In this document: piece after piece, positions 8,883-17,574 of the stretch
How positions within the stretch are numbered: position 1 is the first letter of the stretch
How the letters are laid out: every line of letters starts with the position of its first letter
Assembly (NCBI RefSeq): GCF_011762045.1
Contig: NZ_JAASQS010000008.1
Coordinates: 270,154-334,153, forward strand
Source: Rhizomicrobium electricum
GTDB lineage: Bacteria > Pseudomonadota > Alphaproteobacteria > Micropepsales > Micropepsaceae
Direction of reading: 5' to 3'
Length of the DNA: 64,000 bases
Translations under genes and position numbers: made by a program
Notes under the pieces: model-generated
Databases searched by the model: none
What the model was told of the DNA's origin: nothing
What the model saw: the letters and a program-made list of their open reading frames with translations, nothing else

Positions 8883-10805
8883 TTGAATAATCTCCGCAAT
8901 CTGGCGCTGTGGATCCTCATCGCGCTTCTCTTGGTCCTCCTGTTCAATCTGTTCCAGGGGTCGAACAAGAGCACTCAGGCCCAGCAACTGAGCTACACGG
9001 CTTTCACCCAGGAAGTCGTCAAGGGCAATGTGCAGAAGATCACCTTGTCGGGTGACGAGGTGAAAGGCGAGCTGCGCAACGGCACCCAGTTCAACAGCAT
9101 GGTGCCGCCCAACGACCAGACGATGTGGACCACGCTCAAGGAGCACGATGTCAACGTCACAGTCGCCAAGCCGGACGACGGCATGTCGCCGCTTCTGAAT
9201 GTGCTGGTGTCGTGGTTCCCGATGCTGCTGCTGATTGCGGTGTGGGTGTTCTTCCTCAGGCAGATGCAGTCGGGCGGCGGCAAGGCGATGGGCTTCGGCA
9301 AGTCGCGCGCCAAGCTTTTGACCGAGCGCCAGGGCCGGGTGACGTTCGAAGACGTCGCCGGCGTCGATGAAGCCAAGGAAGATCTCAAGGAAATCGTCGA
9401 CTTCCTGAAGGACCCGCAGAAATTTCAGCGCCTGGGCGGCCGCATTCCGAAGGGTGTTCTGCTCGTCGGCCCGCCGGGTACCGGCAAGACTTTGCTTGCG
9501 CGCGCCATCGCCGGTGAAGCCAATGTGCCGTTCTTCACCATTTCCGGCTCGGATTTCGTCGAAATGTTTGTCGGCGTCGGTGCCAGCCGCGTCCGCGATA
9601 TGTTCGAGCAGGCCAAGAAGAATGCCCCGTGTCTCGTCTTCATCGACGAAATCGACGCGGTGGGCCGTCATCGCGGCGCCGGTCTCGGCGGCGGCAATGA
9701 CGAGCGCGAGCAAACCCTGAACCAATTGCTGGTCGAGATGGATGGCTTCGAGGCCAACGAAGGCGTCATCCTGATTGCCGCTACCAACCGTCCTGACGTG
9801 CTCGATCCGGCGCTGCTGCGTCCTGGTCGTTTCGACCGCGAAATCGTCGTGCCCAATCCTGATCTCGCCGGTCGCGAGAAGATTCTGCGCGTGCATATGC
9901 GCAAGGTCCCGCTGGCGCCGGATGTCGATCCCAAAGTGATTGCGCGCGGCACGCCGGGCTTCTCCGGTGCCGATCTTGCCAATCTCGTCAACGAGGCGGC
10001 TCTCTTGGCAGCTCGTCGCGGCAAGCGCGTGGTGTCGATGAGCGAACTCGAGGACGCCAAGGACAAGGTGATGATGGGTGCCGAACGGCGCTCCCTCGTC
10101 ATGCGCGAAGAGGAAAAGAAGAACACCGCCTATCACGAAGCCGGTCACGCCATCGTGGCGCTCAATGTGATTGGCTCCGATCCGATTCACAAAGCGACCA
10201 TCATTCCGCGCGGCCGTGCCCTTGGCATGGTGATGCGGTTGCCGGAGCACGATCAGCTCTCGGTGACGCGCCAGAAGATGTACGCCGATATCGCGGTAGC
10301 CTTTGGCGGCCGTCTCGCCGAAGAGATCATCTTTGGCTACGACCAAGTCACGACCGGCGCGATCTCCGACATCCGTCAGGCGACGCGGATGGTCCGCAAC
10401 ATGGTGACACGCTACGGCTTCTCCGATGCGTTAGGCCCGATCGAGTTCGCCGAAAACCAGGAAGAGGTCTTCCTCGGTCATTCGGTGGCGCGTCAGCAGA
10501 ACGTTTCGGAAGCAACCGCGCAGAAGATCGACTCCGAAATCCGCCGTATCATCGACGAATGCTACGAGCGGGCGCGGACCATCCTGACCGAGAAGCGCAC
10601 CGACCTCGAAACGCTGGCCAAGGGCCTGCTTGAATACGAGACCCTGACCGGCGACGAGATCGTGGCGCTGCTCAAAGGCATTCCGCCGGTGCGCACGCCG
10701 TACGAGGAGCCAGAGCCGCAGCGCGGTCCAGGTCCCAGCGTGCCGCAGGCAGGTGTCCCCCGCGGGCCGGGCATCATCGCGCCGGAGCCGCAGCCGGGGC
10801 ACTGA
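8883..10805 (+). CDS. ftsH: ATP-dependent zinc metalloprotease FtsH
   Basis: FtsH is the membrane-anchored AAA+ protease that degrades damaged membrane proteins and regulatory targets. The start is TTG 8883, giving the family-typical N-terminus (M)[19 protein letters not shown] and a good AAAGGA upstream. An earlier in-frame start at 8847 would add 12 atypical residues. The 640-residue product has two membrane helices bracketing a periplasmic domain, Walker A GPPGTGKT (residues 196-203), Walker B with [10 protein letters not shown], the second region of homology (RPGRFDRE), and the zinc site HEAGH at 418-422. The C-terminus is Pro-rich. A terminator follows. Confidence 0.97.
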   Translation: MNNLRNLALWILIALLLVLLFNLFQGSNKSTQAQQLSYTAFTQEVVKGNVQKITLSGDEVKGELRNGTQFNSMVPPNDQTMWTTLKEHDVNVTVAKPDDGMSPLLNVLVSWFPMLLLIAVWVFFLRQMQSGGGKAMGFGKSRAKLLTERQGRVTFEDVAGVDEAKEDLKEIVDFLKDPQKFQRLGGRIPKGVLLVGPPGTGKTLLARAIAGEANVPFFTISGSDFVEMFVGVGASRVRDMFEQAKKNAPCLVFIDEIDAVGRHRGAGLGGGNDEREQTLNQLLVEMDGFEANEGVILIAATNRPDVLDPALLRPGRFDREIVVPNPDLAGREKILRVHMRKVPLAPDVDPKVIARGTPGFSGADLANLVNEAALLAARRGKRVVSMSELEDAKDKVMMGAERRSLVMREEEKKNTAYHEAGHAIVALNVIGSDPIHKATIIPRGRALGMVMRLPEHDQLSVTRQKMYADIAVAFGGRLAEEIIFGYDQVTTGAISDIRQATRMVRNMVTRYGFSDALGPIEFAENQEEVFLGHSVARQQNVSEATAQKIDSEIRRIIDECYERARTILTEKRTDLETLAKGLLEYETLTGDEIVALLKGIPPVRTPYEEPEPQRGPGPSVPQAGVPRGPGIIAPEPQPGH

Positions 10806-10827
10806 ACGGACCTGCAACACGGAATCG

Positions 10828-10858
10828 AAAAGGCTCGGGATCTCCGGGCCTTTTCTTT
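10828..10858 (+). terminator. Rho-independent terminator after ftsH
   Basis: An 11-base stem (AAAAGGCTCGG / CCGGGCCTTTT, one G-T wobble) with a five-base loop is followed by TCTTTGTTT. It sits 23 bases after the ftsH stop codon. Because the stem itself starts with A and ends with T, it could also work from the other strand. Confidence 0.85.
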
Positions 10859-10901
10859 GTTTCGGCCCCGCTAAGCGGCAGCGATCTGCTAGGCTTCGGT
10901 C

Positions 10902-11951
10902 ATGACGGCTGCCGCGCCCCTCTCCGCAAAGCAGGCTCCGCTTCTGGCGGCGGCGCTGATCGCATTCGTAGCGGCGAGTGCGGGTATTACGATAGCCGTC
11001 TGGCATGCCGATGCGCTTCCGGACGTGCTCGCCCGGTTGGTGTCGCTCGTGTTTTTCCTCTTTATCGTGCCGGCCGAGGTGCTGGTACACGAGGGCGGCC
11101 ATCTTGCCGTCGCCAAACTGCTTGGCTGGCGTGTGCCGCTTTTGTCGTGGGGGCCCTTCACCCTGCGCTTCGTTCCGTTGAAACTCGTTTATGGCGCTCC
11201 CGCATTCGGCAGCAGCGCAGCCGGCGCGGTGGTTGCCGTGCCGCCGGCCGGGCGGGAGAGCAATTGGGGTTGGGCTTTGCTGTCCGCGGGCGGACCGCTC
11301 GCCAATTTCCTATTGGCCGGTGCCGCAGGGATGGCCTCCGCCGCGGCTTCCGACACGCCACGGGCGCTGTTTCTCGTATTGGCCGTCATCTCACTGGCGT
11401 CTGGACTCTATAACCTCTGGCCGCGCGGCAGTTCGGACGGCGCTCAGCTTCTGAATGTGCTGCGATTCAAGAACGGCGATTGGCGCGGTCTGTTTGCGCG
11501 CCTCGTCGAACAAACCCTGCGCGGCGTCCGGCCTCGCGACTGGCCCGACTCATTGATGGTGGCCGTTCGGCGCCTTTCCCTATGGTCTGATAGTCCCGAT
11601 CTCCAGCTTGCCGCCTACGCGTGGCACCTCGACCGCGGTGAAATCGGACCGGCCCGTGCCGCCCTTGCGCGCAGTGCTCGCGATCCGCAGATTTTTGCCG
11701 AACAGGCCTTCGCAGCAGCATGGTTCGATCGCAACGCGGCGGCTGCGGGCGCGCTTCTTGCGCGCACCGGCTGGAGCAGCCATAGCCTGATCTGCTATTG
11801 GCGGGCGCGTGCCGCGCAGGCGCTGATCACTGGCGAAACGACTGCAGCACGCGAGGCGCTGCGCAAGGGGCGCATCCTTGTCCGCGAAGGTCCTTTCGCC
11901 ACCGCATTCGATGCCGATTGGTTCGACGCGATCGAAAAGGAGCTTCCGTGA
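10902..11951 (+). CDS. Site-2-protease-like (M50 family) membrane protein
   Basis: The 349-residue product looks like an intramembrane zinc metalloprotease. A first membrane helix (residues about 12-32) is followed by a second one carrying HEGGH (residues 63-67), the HExxH zinc motif. Further hydrophobic segments end in NLWPRGSSDGAQLL (about residues 170-183), which matches the position and spirit of the family's second motif NxxPxxxxDGG. The C-terminal 150 residues are soluble, Ala/Arg-rich and helical, possibly TPR-like. Its substrate is unknown. Its stop overlaps the folP start codon (GTGA), so the two are translationally coupled. The family call is by motif; classification as an active protease is inference. 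Confidence 0.75.
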   Translation: MTAAAPLSAKQAPLLAAALIAFVAASAGITIAVWHADALPDVLARLVSLVFFLFIVPAEVLVHEGGHLAVAKLLGWRVPLLSWGPFTLRFVPLKLVYGAPAFGSSAAGAVVAVPPAGRESNWGWALLSAGGPLANFLLAGAAGMASAAASDTPRALFLVLAVISLASGLYNLWPRGSSDGAQLLNVLRFKNGDWRGLFARLVEQTLRGVRPRDWPDSLMVAVRRLSLWSDSPDLQLAAYAWHLDRGEIGPARAALARSARDPQIFAEQAFAAAWFDRNAAAAGALLARTGWSSHSLICYWRARAAQALITGETTAAREALRKGRILVREGPFATAFDADWFDAIEKELP

Positions 11952-12757
11952 GCCCGAATATTCTCGGCATTCTCAATGTCACGACGGATTCGTTTTCCGA
12001 CGGTGGCAAATACCTTCAGATCGACGACGCGCTCGCCCATGGTTGTGCCTTGATGGCTGACGGTGCACACGGGCTTGATATCGGGGCGGCGGCTTCCAAT
12101 CCGAAATCCGAGCCTGTGCCGCCGGACGTAGAGATCGCCCGGCTTGCGCCCGTCGTGGCGGCGCTTTCCCGCGAGGGCGTGCCGTTGTCCATCGACACCT
12201 TTTCGCCGGCCGTGCAACGCTGGGCGCTGGGCGAGGGCGTCGCCTATTTGAATGACATTCACGGCTTTTCTGATGCGTCGCTCTATCCGTTGCTGGCCGA
12301 CAGCGATGCCAAGCTGATCGTGATGCACGCCGTCCAGGCCGAGGGCCGGGCCACCGCCGACGATGTTGCGCCGGATACCATCTACGACCGTATTCTGGAA
12401 TTTTTCGAAGATCGTCTCGGTGCCCTGACGCGGGCGGGAATCGCGCGCGACCGGTTGATCGTCGATCCGGGGATGGGAATGTTCCTCGGGCGCCATTCCG
12501 AGTCGTCCTACGAGGTATTGCGGCGGATCGGGGACCTCAAACAAGCTTTCGATTTGCCGGTCCTGATTTCGGTATCGCGCAAATCCTTCCTGCGCGCCGG
12601 ACGGCCAGCCGCCGAGGCGGGGCCTGCGACATTGGCTGCCGAACTCTTTGCATGTCACGCAGGAGCAGACTATATCCGCACTCACGACCCGGCCGCTCTG
12701 GCCAGTGGTCTCAAGACCTGGAATGCCATATTAACCGGTAACACAACGTCAACTTAA
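11948..12757 (+). CDS. folP: Dihydropteroate synthase
   Basis: FolP condenses 4-aminobenzoate with the pterin pyrophosphate to make dihydropteroate and is the sulfonamide target. The N-terminus [19 protein letters not shown] is the DHPS signature. Other TIM-barrel motifs are visible: [55 protein letters not shown] and YIRTHDP. GTG 11948 is the start: it overlaps the upstream stop by four bases and gives 269 residues beginning right at the first conserved strand. The [11 protein letters not shown] loop differs slightly from the usual GGESTRPG, which is seen in a subgroup of DHPS proteins. Confidence 0.9.
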   Translation: MSPNILGILNVTTDSFSDGGKYLQIDDALAHGCALMADGAHGLDIGAAASNPKSEPVPPDVEIARLAPVVAALSREGVPLSIDTFSPAVQRWALGEGVAYLNDIHGFSDASLYPLLADSDAKLIVMHAVQAEGRATADDVAPDTIYDRILEFFEDRLGALTRAGIARDRLIVDPGMGMFLGRHSESSYEVLRRIGDLKQAFDLPVLISVSRKSFLRAGRPAAEAGPATLAAELFACHAGADYIRTHDPAALASGLKTWNAILTGNTTST

Positions 12758-12809
12758 CAAGCCGATTTTATTGGTATTATCCGGCTCGACCCAAATTCAG
12801 CGAGGGGCA

Positions 12810-14156
12810 ATGACGCGCAAGTTTTTCGGAACCGACGGCATTCGCGGCCAAGCCAACACCCATCCCATGACCGCCGAGATCGCGATGAAAGTCGGTATGG
12901 CGGCCGGTCGCATCTTCCGTCGTGGCGAGCACCGCGGTCGCGTGGTGATCGGCAAGGATACCCGTCTGTCGGGCTATATGGTCGAGAACGCGATGGTCGC
13001 CGGTTTCACGGCGGTGGGCATGGATGTCTTCCAGTTCGGCCCCTTGCCGACACCGGCGGTGGCGATGCTGACGCGGTCCCTGCGCGCCGATCTCGGCGTG
13101 ATGATCTCGGCCTCGCACAATGCGTATACGGATAACGGCATCAAGCTGTTTGGCCCCGACGGCAACAAATTGTCGGATGCGCGCGAGGAGCAGATCGAGG
13201 CCCTGATGTTGAACGGGCTAGAAGCGGGTCTGGCGGCGGCTTCCAAGATCGGCCGGGCCAAGCGCATCGACGACGCCCAGGCGCGCTATATCGAACTGGT
13301 AAAGGGAACGTTCCCCCGCCATCTGCGCCTCGATGGTTTGAGGGTCGTCATCGATTGCGCCAACGGCGCGGCGTACAAGGTTGCCCCGGCGGTGCTTTGG
13401 GAGCTTGGGGCGGAGATTATTCCGCTCGGCGTCGAGCCCGACGGTTTCAACATCAATCTCGAATGCGGCTCGACCGCGCCGGAAGCCATGTGCGCCAAGG
13501 TGCGCGAGGTGAGGGCCGACTTCGGTCTGGCGCTCGACGGCGATGCCGATCGCGTGGTCTTGGCCGACGAACACGGCCGTATCATCGACGGCGACCAGGT
13601 GCTGGCGTTGATCGCTTCGTGCTGGAAGAAGACCGAAACCCTGCGCGGCGGCGGCGTGGTCGGCACGGTGATGTCGAACGTCGGCCTCGAACGCTATCTC
13701 GGCAGCCTCGACCTCAAGCTGGTGCGCGCTTCGGTGGGCGACCGCTATGTCATCGAGGAGATGAAGAAGGGCGGCTACAACGTCGGCGGCGAGCAGTCGG
13801 GCCATATCGTGCTCAACGACTTCTGCACCACCGGCGACGGCCTCATCGCCGGCCTGCAGGTGCTGGCCGCGATCGCGCGGGAAGGCAAGCCGGCGTCCGC
13901 CGCCTGCCACCTGTTCGAGCCGCTGCCGCAAGTCCTCAAGAACGTGCGCTTCAAGCATGGCGCGCCGCTCGAGAACGCCAAGGTCAAGAAGACCATCGAA
14001 GACTGCCGCACCAAGCTCGACGGCAAGGGCCGCATCCTGGTGCGCAAGTCCGGCACCGAGCCGCTCATCCGCATCATGGCCGAAGGCGAAGACGAAAAGG
14101 CCATCAATACGGTGGTCGGCGTGATCGCCGAAGCCATTGCGGAAGCAACCGCGTGA
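12810..14156 (+). CDS. glmM: Phosphoglucosamine mutase GlmM
   Basis: GlmM interconverts glucosamine-6-phosphate and glucosamine-1-phosphate on the way to UDP-GlcNAc for peptidoglycan and LPS. The product begins [15 protein letters not shown], a hallmark of the family. It has the catalytic phosphoserine loop [14 protein letters not shown] (Ser102), the metal loop DGDADR, the sugar-binding GGEQSGH and the C-terminal phosphate-binding [13 protein letters not shown] 12810, with GAGGGG a few bases upstream, gives 448 residues, the normal length. The order ftsH-folP-glmM is common in proteobacteria; the M50-like gene is an insertion into that order. The stop overlaps the thiD GTG. Confidence 0.97.
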   Translation: MTRKFFGTDGIRGQANTHPMTAEIAMKVGMAAGRIFRRGEHRGRVVIGKDTRLSGYMVENAMVAGFTAVGMDVFQFGPLPTPAVAMLTRSLRADLGVMISASHNAYTDNGIKLFGPDGNKLSDAREEQIEALMLNGLEAGLAAASKIGRAKRIDDAQARYIELVKGTFPRHLRLDGLRVVIDCANGAAYKVAPAVLWELGAEIIPLGVEPDGFNINLECGSTAPEAMCAKVREVRADFGLALDGDADRVVLADEHGRIIDGDQVLALIASCWKKTETLRGGGVVGTVMSNVGLERYLGSLDLKLVRASVGDRYVIEEMKKGGYNVGGEQSGHIVLNDFCTTGDGLIAGLQVLAAIAREGKPASAACHLFEPLPQVLKNVRFKHGAPLENAKVKKTIEDCRTKLDGKGRILVRKSGTEPLIRIMAEGEDEKAINTVVGVIAEAIAEATA

Positions 14157-14980
14157 GCCTCAAGCGCCTGCTGATTATTGCCGGTTCCGACTCGTCGGGC
14201 GGAGCCGGCATTCAGGCCGACATCAAGACGGCGAGCGCCTTCGGCGTCTACGCCATGACGGCGATCACCGCGATCACGGCGCAGAATACGACCGGCGTTA
14301 CCGCCGTGCATGCCGTGCCGCCGGACATCGTGCGGCAGCAGATCATTGCCTGCCTCAAGGACATCGGCGCCGATGCGATCAAGACCGGCATGCTGGCCAA
14401 TGCCGCCATCGTCCGCGTCGTCGCCGCGACGCTGAAAGAATACGCGCCGGGCATTCCCTTGGTGGTCGACCCGGTGATGGTGGCGACCTCGGGCGCGGCG
14501 CTTCTGAAGCCGGATGCCGAAAAGACCGTCATCAAACAGCTCATCCCGCTCGCCACGCTGGTGACCCCGAATATCCCGGAGACCAAGCGGCTGACGGGGA
14601 TCACCCGCACCGACCGCGCCTCCTTACGCAAGGCGGCGGCGATCCTTCGTGATATGGGTGCGAAGGCGGCGCTCATCAAGGGCGGACATTCGTCCAAGGC
14701 GACCATCGACGACATTCTGGTCTGGGAGCACGGCGAGGACACGTTCGGCTTCCCGCGCCTTAAGACGCGCCACACGCACGGCACCGGCTGCACACTGGCC
14801 TCGGCGATCGCCGCCAACCTGGCCAAGGGTCTGCCGATCACCGTCGCAGTGGCCAAGGCGCGCGAGTACGTCCAGGCCGCCATCGCCGATGCGCCGGGCT
14901 TCGGCAAAGGCCACGGCCCGCTCAATCACATGGTGCAATGGACCGGCCGGCCGCTGAAGGGCGCGGTGCTGAAGCTCTAA
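14153..14980 (+). CDS. thiD: Hydroxymethylpyrimidine/phosphomethylpyrimidine kinase
   Basis: ThiD phosphorylates the pyrimidine moiety in thiamine biosynthesis and salvage. The 275-residue product has the ribokinase-fold motifs: [19 protein letters not shown] at the N-terminus, [35 protein letters not shown] and the ATP-site [20 protein letters not shown]. The GTG start overlaps the glmM stop by four bases. No other thiamine gene or TPP riboswitch was seen nearby, so it may simply be carried along with glmM. It converges with the next gene and the two stop codons overlap (14977-14980). Confidence 0.95.
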   Translation: MSLKRLLIIAGSDSSGGAGIQADIKTASAFGVYAMTAITAITAQNTTGVTAVHAVPPDIVRQQIIACLKDIGADAIKTGMLANAAIVRVVAATLKEYAPGIPLVVDPVMVATSGAALLKPDAEKTVIKQLIPLATLVTPNIPETKRLTGITRTDRASLRKAAAILRDMGAKAALIKGGHSSKATIDDILVWEHGEDTFGFPRLKTRHTHGTGCTLASAIAANLAKGLPITVAVAKAREYVQAAIADAPGFGKGHGPLNHMVQWTGRPLKGAVLKL

Positions 14981-15360
14981 TCGTTCTGCGTCGTGGCGAT
15001 CATCTCTTGATCGTCCTGGGTGTCGCGCTCGATCTTGAGGAACTCGTAGTAGCCGCACTTGCCGGTCGGATAGGCGCGGCAGATGTACGGGCGCGCCATA
15101 TAAACCGTGCAGCGGCGTTCTTCGGTATCGAAGAAGCGGCAGATCTTGCCGAAATGCGGATCGGCCTTGCGGCGCATCTTGTAGGCGCCGTCCTTGGCGT
15201 CCTGCTTGCGGCCGGGCGTGACGAACTTCTTCTTGGCCTCTTCGAGACCGATCTTGAAGTGCTTGGCCAGCCGCTTCAGGTCGCTCTCTTTGACCGGGAT
15301 GATGTGATACGAGCAGCAATAGCCCGGACACTTCGAACAATCGAACGGTTTTCTAGCCAT
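14977..15360 (-). CDS. YkgJ-family cysteine-cluster protein
   Basis: The 127-residue product starts MARKPFDCSKCPGYCCSYHI, the CxxCxxxCC pattern of the YkgJ/UPF0153 family of putative zinc- or iron-sulfur-binding proteins. Further Cys residues occur at ICRFFDTEERRCTVY and YICRAYPTGKCGYYEF, completing the family pattern. The biochemical role of this family is unknown. The ATG at 15360 is preferred over an upstream in-frame start because the conserved cluster begins immediately after it. It lies 87 bases downstream of purA on the same strand and may be cotranscribed with it. Confidence 0.85.
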   Translation of the reverse strand: MARKPFDCSKCPGYCCSYHIIPVKESDLKRLAKHFKIGLEEAKKKFVTPGRKQDAKDGAYKMRRKADPHFGKICRFFDTEERRCTVYMARPYICRAYPTGKCGYYEFLKIERDTQDDQEMIATTQND

Positions 15361-15447
15361 GATTCCCTGCATAACAGCGCGCCGCGCCGTTATCAATTCG
15401 GCGCAATTGCGCAATAACGGTATGGATTAGCCTCACCCCCGGCCCAT

Positions 15448-16734
15448 TCACCCCAGGAACGGGTCGTGCACCAGAATGGTGTCCTCGCGTTCGGGGCTGG
15501 TGGAGAGCAGCGCCACCGGCGCGTCGATCAGCTCCTCGATGCGGCGGACGTATTTGATGGCGTTGGCCGGCAGCTCCGCCCACGAACGGGCGCCGTGTGT
15601 CGATTCCTTCCAGCCGGGAATGGTTTCGTAGACCGGCTCGATGCGAGCCTGTTCCACCGCGTCGGCAGGAAGATAATCGTGGGTCTTGCCGTCCAGCTTG
15701 TAACCGACGCAGACCTTGATCTCGTCGAAGCCGTCGAGCACGTCGAGCTTGGTCAGCGCGATGCCGTCGACGCCGCCGGTCACGATGGTCTGGCGCACCA
15801 GGACCGCATCGAACCAGCCGCAACGGCGCTTGCGCCCCGTCACCGTGCCGAATTCCTTGCCGCGTTCGCCGAGCCGGTCGCCGATCTCGTTCTTCTGCTC
15901 GGTGGGGAAGGGGCCGTCGCCGACACGGGTGGTGTAGGCCTTCACGATGCCGAGCACATAGCCGATCTGGCGCGGCGAGATGCCGGAGCCGGCCGCCGCC
16001 TGTCCCGCCACCGTGTTGGACGAGGTGACGAAGGGATAGGTGCCGTGATCGATATCGAGCAGCACGGCCTGCGCACCTTCGAACAGGATGCGCTTGTTGG
16101 CCTTGCGGGCCTGATCGAGCGTGCGCCACACCGGGCCGACGAACGGCAGGATCTGGGGCGCGATCTCCTTTAGCTGGGCCAGCACGTCCTCGGCCTTGAT
16201 CTCGGCGGCTGCCATGCCGCGCCGGAGCGCGTTGTGATGCGACAAAAGCCGCTCCACCTTGCCGGGCAGGGTGTTGAGGTCCTTGAGATCGACGGCGCGG
16301 ATGGCGCGGCGGCCGACTTTGTCTTCATAGGCCGGGCCGATGCCGCGCTTGGTGGTGCCGAGCGCCTGCACACCCTGTTCGCGCACGGTATCAAGCTCGC
16401 GATGCAAAGGCAGGATCAACGCGGCGTTCTCGGCCACTTGCAGATTCTCGGGCGTAACGCTGACGCCCAGCGCCTTCAGCCGTTCGATCTCGGCCGCCAA
16501 CGCCCAAGGATCGACCACGACGCCGTTGCCGATCACCGCCTGCTTGCCCTTGCGCACCACGCCCGAGGGCAAGAGCGACAGCTTGTAGGTGACGCCATCG
16601 ATGACGAGCGTGTGCCCGGCATTGTGGCCGCCCTGGAAGCGCACCACCACATCGGCGCGCGCCGAGAGCCAGTCCACGATCTTGCCTTTGCCCTCGTCGC
16701 CCCACTGGGCGCCGATCACCGCCACGTTCGCCAT
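15448..16734 (-). CDS. purA: Adenylosuccinate synthetase PurA
   Basis: PurA makes adenylosuccinate from IMP, aspartate and GTP, the first committed step to AMP. The 428-residue product begins [23 protein letters not shown] with the GDEGKGK phosphate loop. It also has the signature QGGHNAGHT, the [18 protein letters not shown] motif, the [17 protein letters not shown] segment and the [19 protein letters not shown] region near residue 300. Length and motif order are normal. A gene-poor stretch of about 840 bases lies upstream, which must contain its promoter. Confidence 0.98.
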   Translation of the reverse strand: MANVAVIGAQWGDEGKGKIVDWLSARADVVVRFQGGHNAGHTLVIDGVTYKLSLLPSGVVRKGKQAVIGNGVVVDPWALAAEIERLKALGVSVTPENLQVAENAALILPLHRELDTVREQGVQALGTTKRGIGPAYEDKVGRRAIRAVDLKDLNTLPGKVERLLSHHNALRRGMAAAEIKAEDVLAQLKEIAPQILPFVGPVWRTLDQARKANKRILFEGAQAVLLDIDHGTYPFVTSSNTVAGQAAAGSGISPRQIGYVLGIVKAYTTRVGDGPFPTEQKNEIGDRLGERGKEFGTVTGRKRRCGWFDAVLVRQTIVTGGVDGIALTKLDVLDGFDEIKVCVGYKLDGKTHDYLPADAVEQARIEPVYETIPGWKESTHGARSWAELPANAIKYVRRIEELIDAPVALLSTSPEREDTILVHDPFLG

Positions 16735-17574
16735 TGTTCCGTACCCGGATGAAGGTTTCAGTTTGCGGACCGCCTAGGGCTTGCCGCGTCGACGCCGCGC
16801 GGACCGAGGGGTTGTCCTCGTCGTGGTTGCACCCGGCTTCAGGCAGACTCGGAACGGTGCGGCGAGAACGGGTTATAGCGGCTTCAAGGCCTTCGCACAG
16901 CGGGTTTTTTGCCGCTTTTTTAAGCCTGATGCGGCACACGGCTTTGACCCGCCGGATGGCACCGTTCTCGATGTAGGTGACGCAATAGAGCGGATTTCTG
17001 GGCTTTTCCTGCGCCAGGACCGCTTCGGCATAGGCCAGGGCGGCGCGCATGCGCCGGATACACTCCGTGGCCCGCCGCTTGAGTGCCGCAGCTTCGGGAC
17101 AGGGGCTCGCATGAAAGTTGCCGGGCGGCGCACCGGGAGGGCGAATCCCCCGCCGCTGGTTGCGGCCCCAGTTCGGTTCCGGCTTCGCCCCGGTTTCGCG
17201 TGGTTGTGACGGGTTGGACAAGGCTACGCCGGACAAGTCGGCAACATAATTGTTCGAATTTTCGCGGGGGGAGGGGGTCCCCCTGTTTGACCGACTCGCG
17301 TGCGGCCCGCCCGGCTTCGCATGCGTATATCGACGCGGCCCACCCGGCTTCGCTTTGCAGCTTCGCCGCGGCAAGCGCGCCATCGCCGCCGCGAGAACGG
17401 CGGGCGTCTGGGATGGCGCGAGTGCGAGCTTCGTCATGGCCCTATTGTAAGGCCGGTTCGGCGAAGGTGGATAAGCAACGCCCATATTTCGCGCAACGCC
17501 ATGACGGCGCTGACGAAATCGCAATAGCGGGGTGTGGGATAGAGTAGCCACCGGCGCGATTGGCACGCCTCGCA
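16735..17574. other. Gene-poor interval upstream of purA
   Basis: No gene can be supported here. On the minus strand a reading frame opens at ATG 17437 and continues past the purA start without a stop, ending inside purA in a different frame at 16391. It contains one protein-like patch (ALAYAEAVLAQEKP followed by NPLYCVTYIENGAIRRVK), but also low-complexity, Pro/Arg-rich sequence and a short direct repeat (AKPGGP twice). It may be a decayed gene, a leader region for purA, or chance open frame in GC-rich DNA. Confidence 0.5.

Noticed and set aside
14981..15447. A TPP riboswitch or other thiamine control linked to thiD
   Set aside because: thiD is coupled to glmM by a stop-start overlap with no leader, and no THI-box sequence was found nearby.
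16391..17437. A minus-strand gene running from 17437 into purA
   Set aside because: It would overlap purA by more than 300 bases in another frame on the same strand, which is implausible; reported as an unexplained interval instead.
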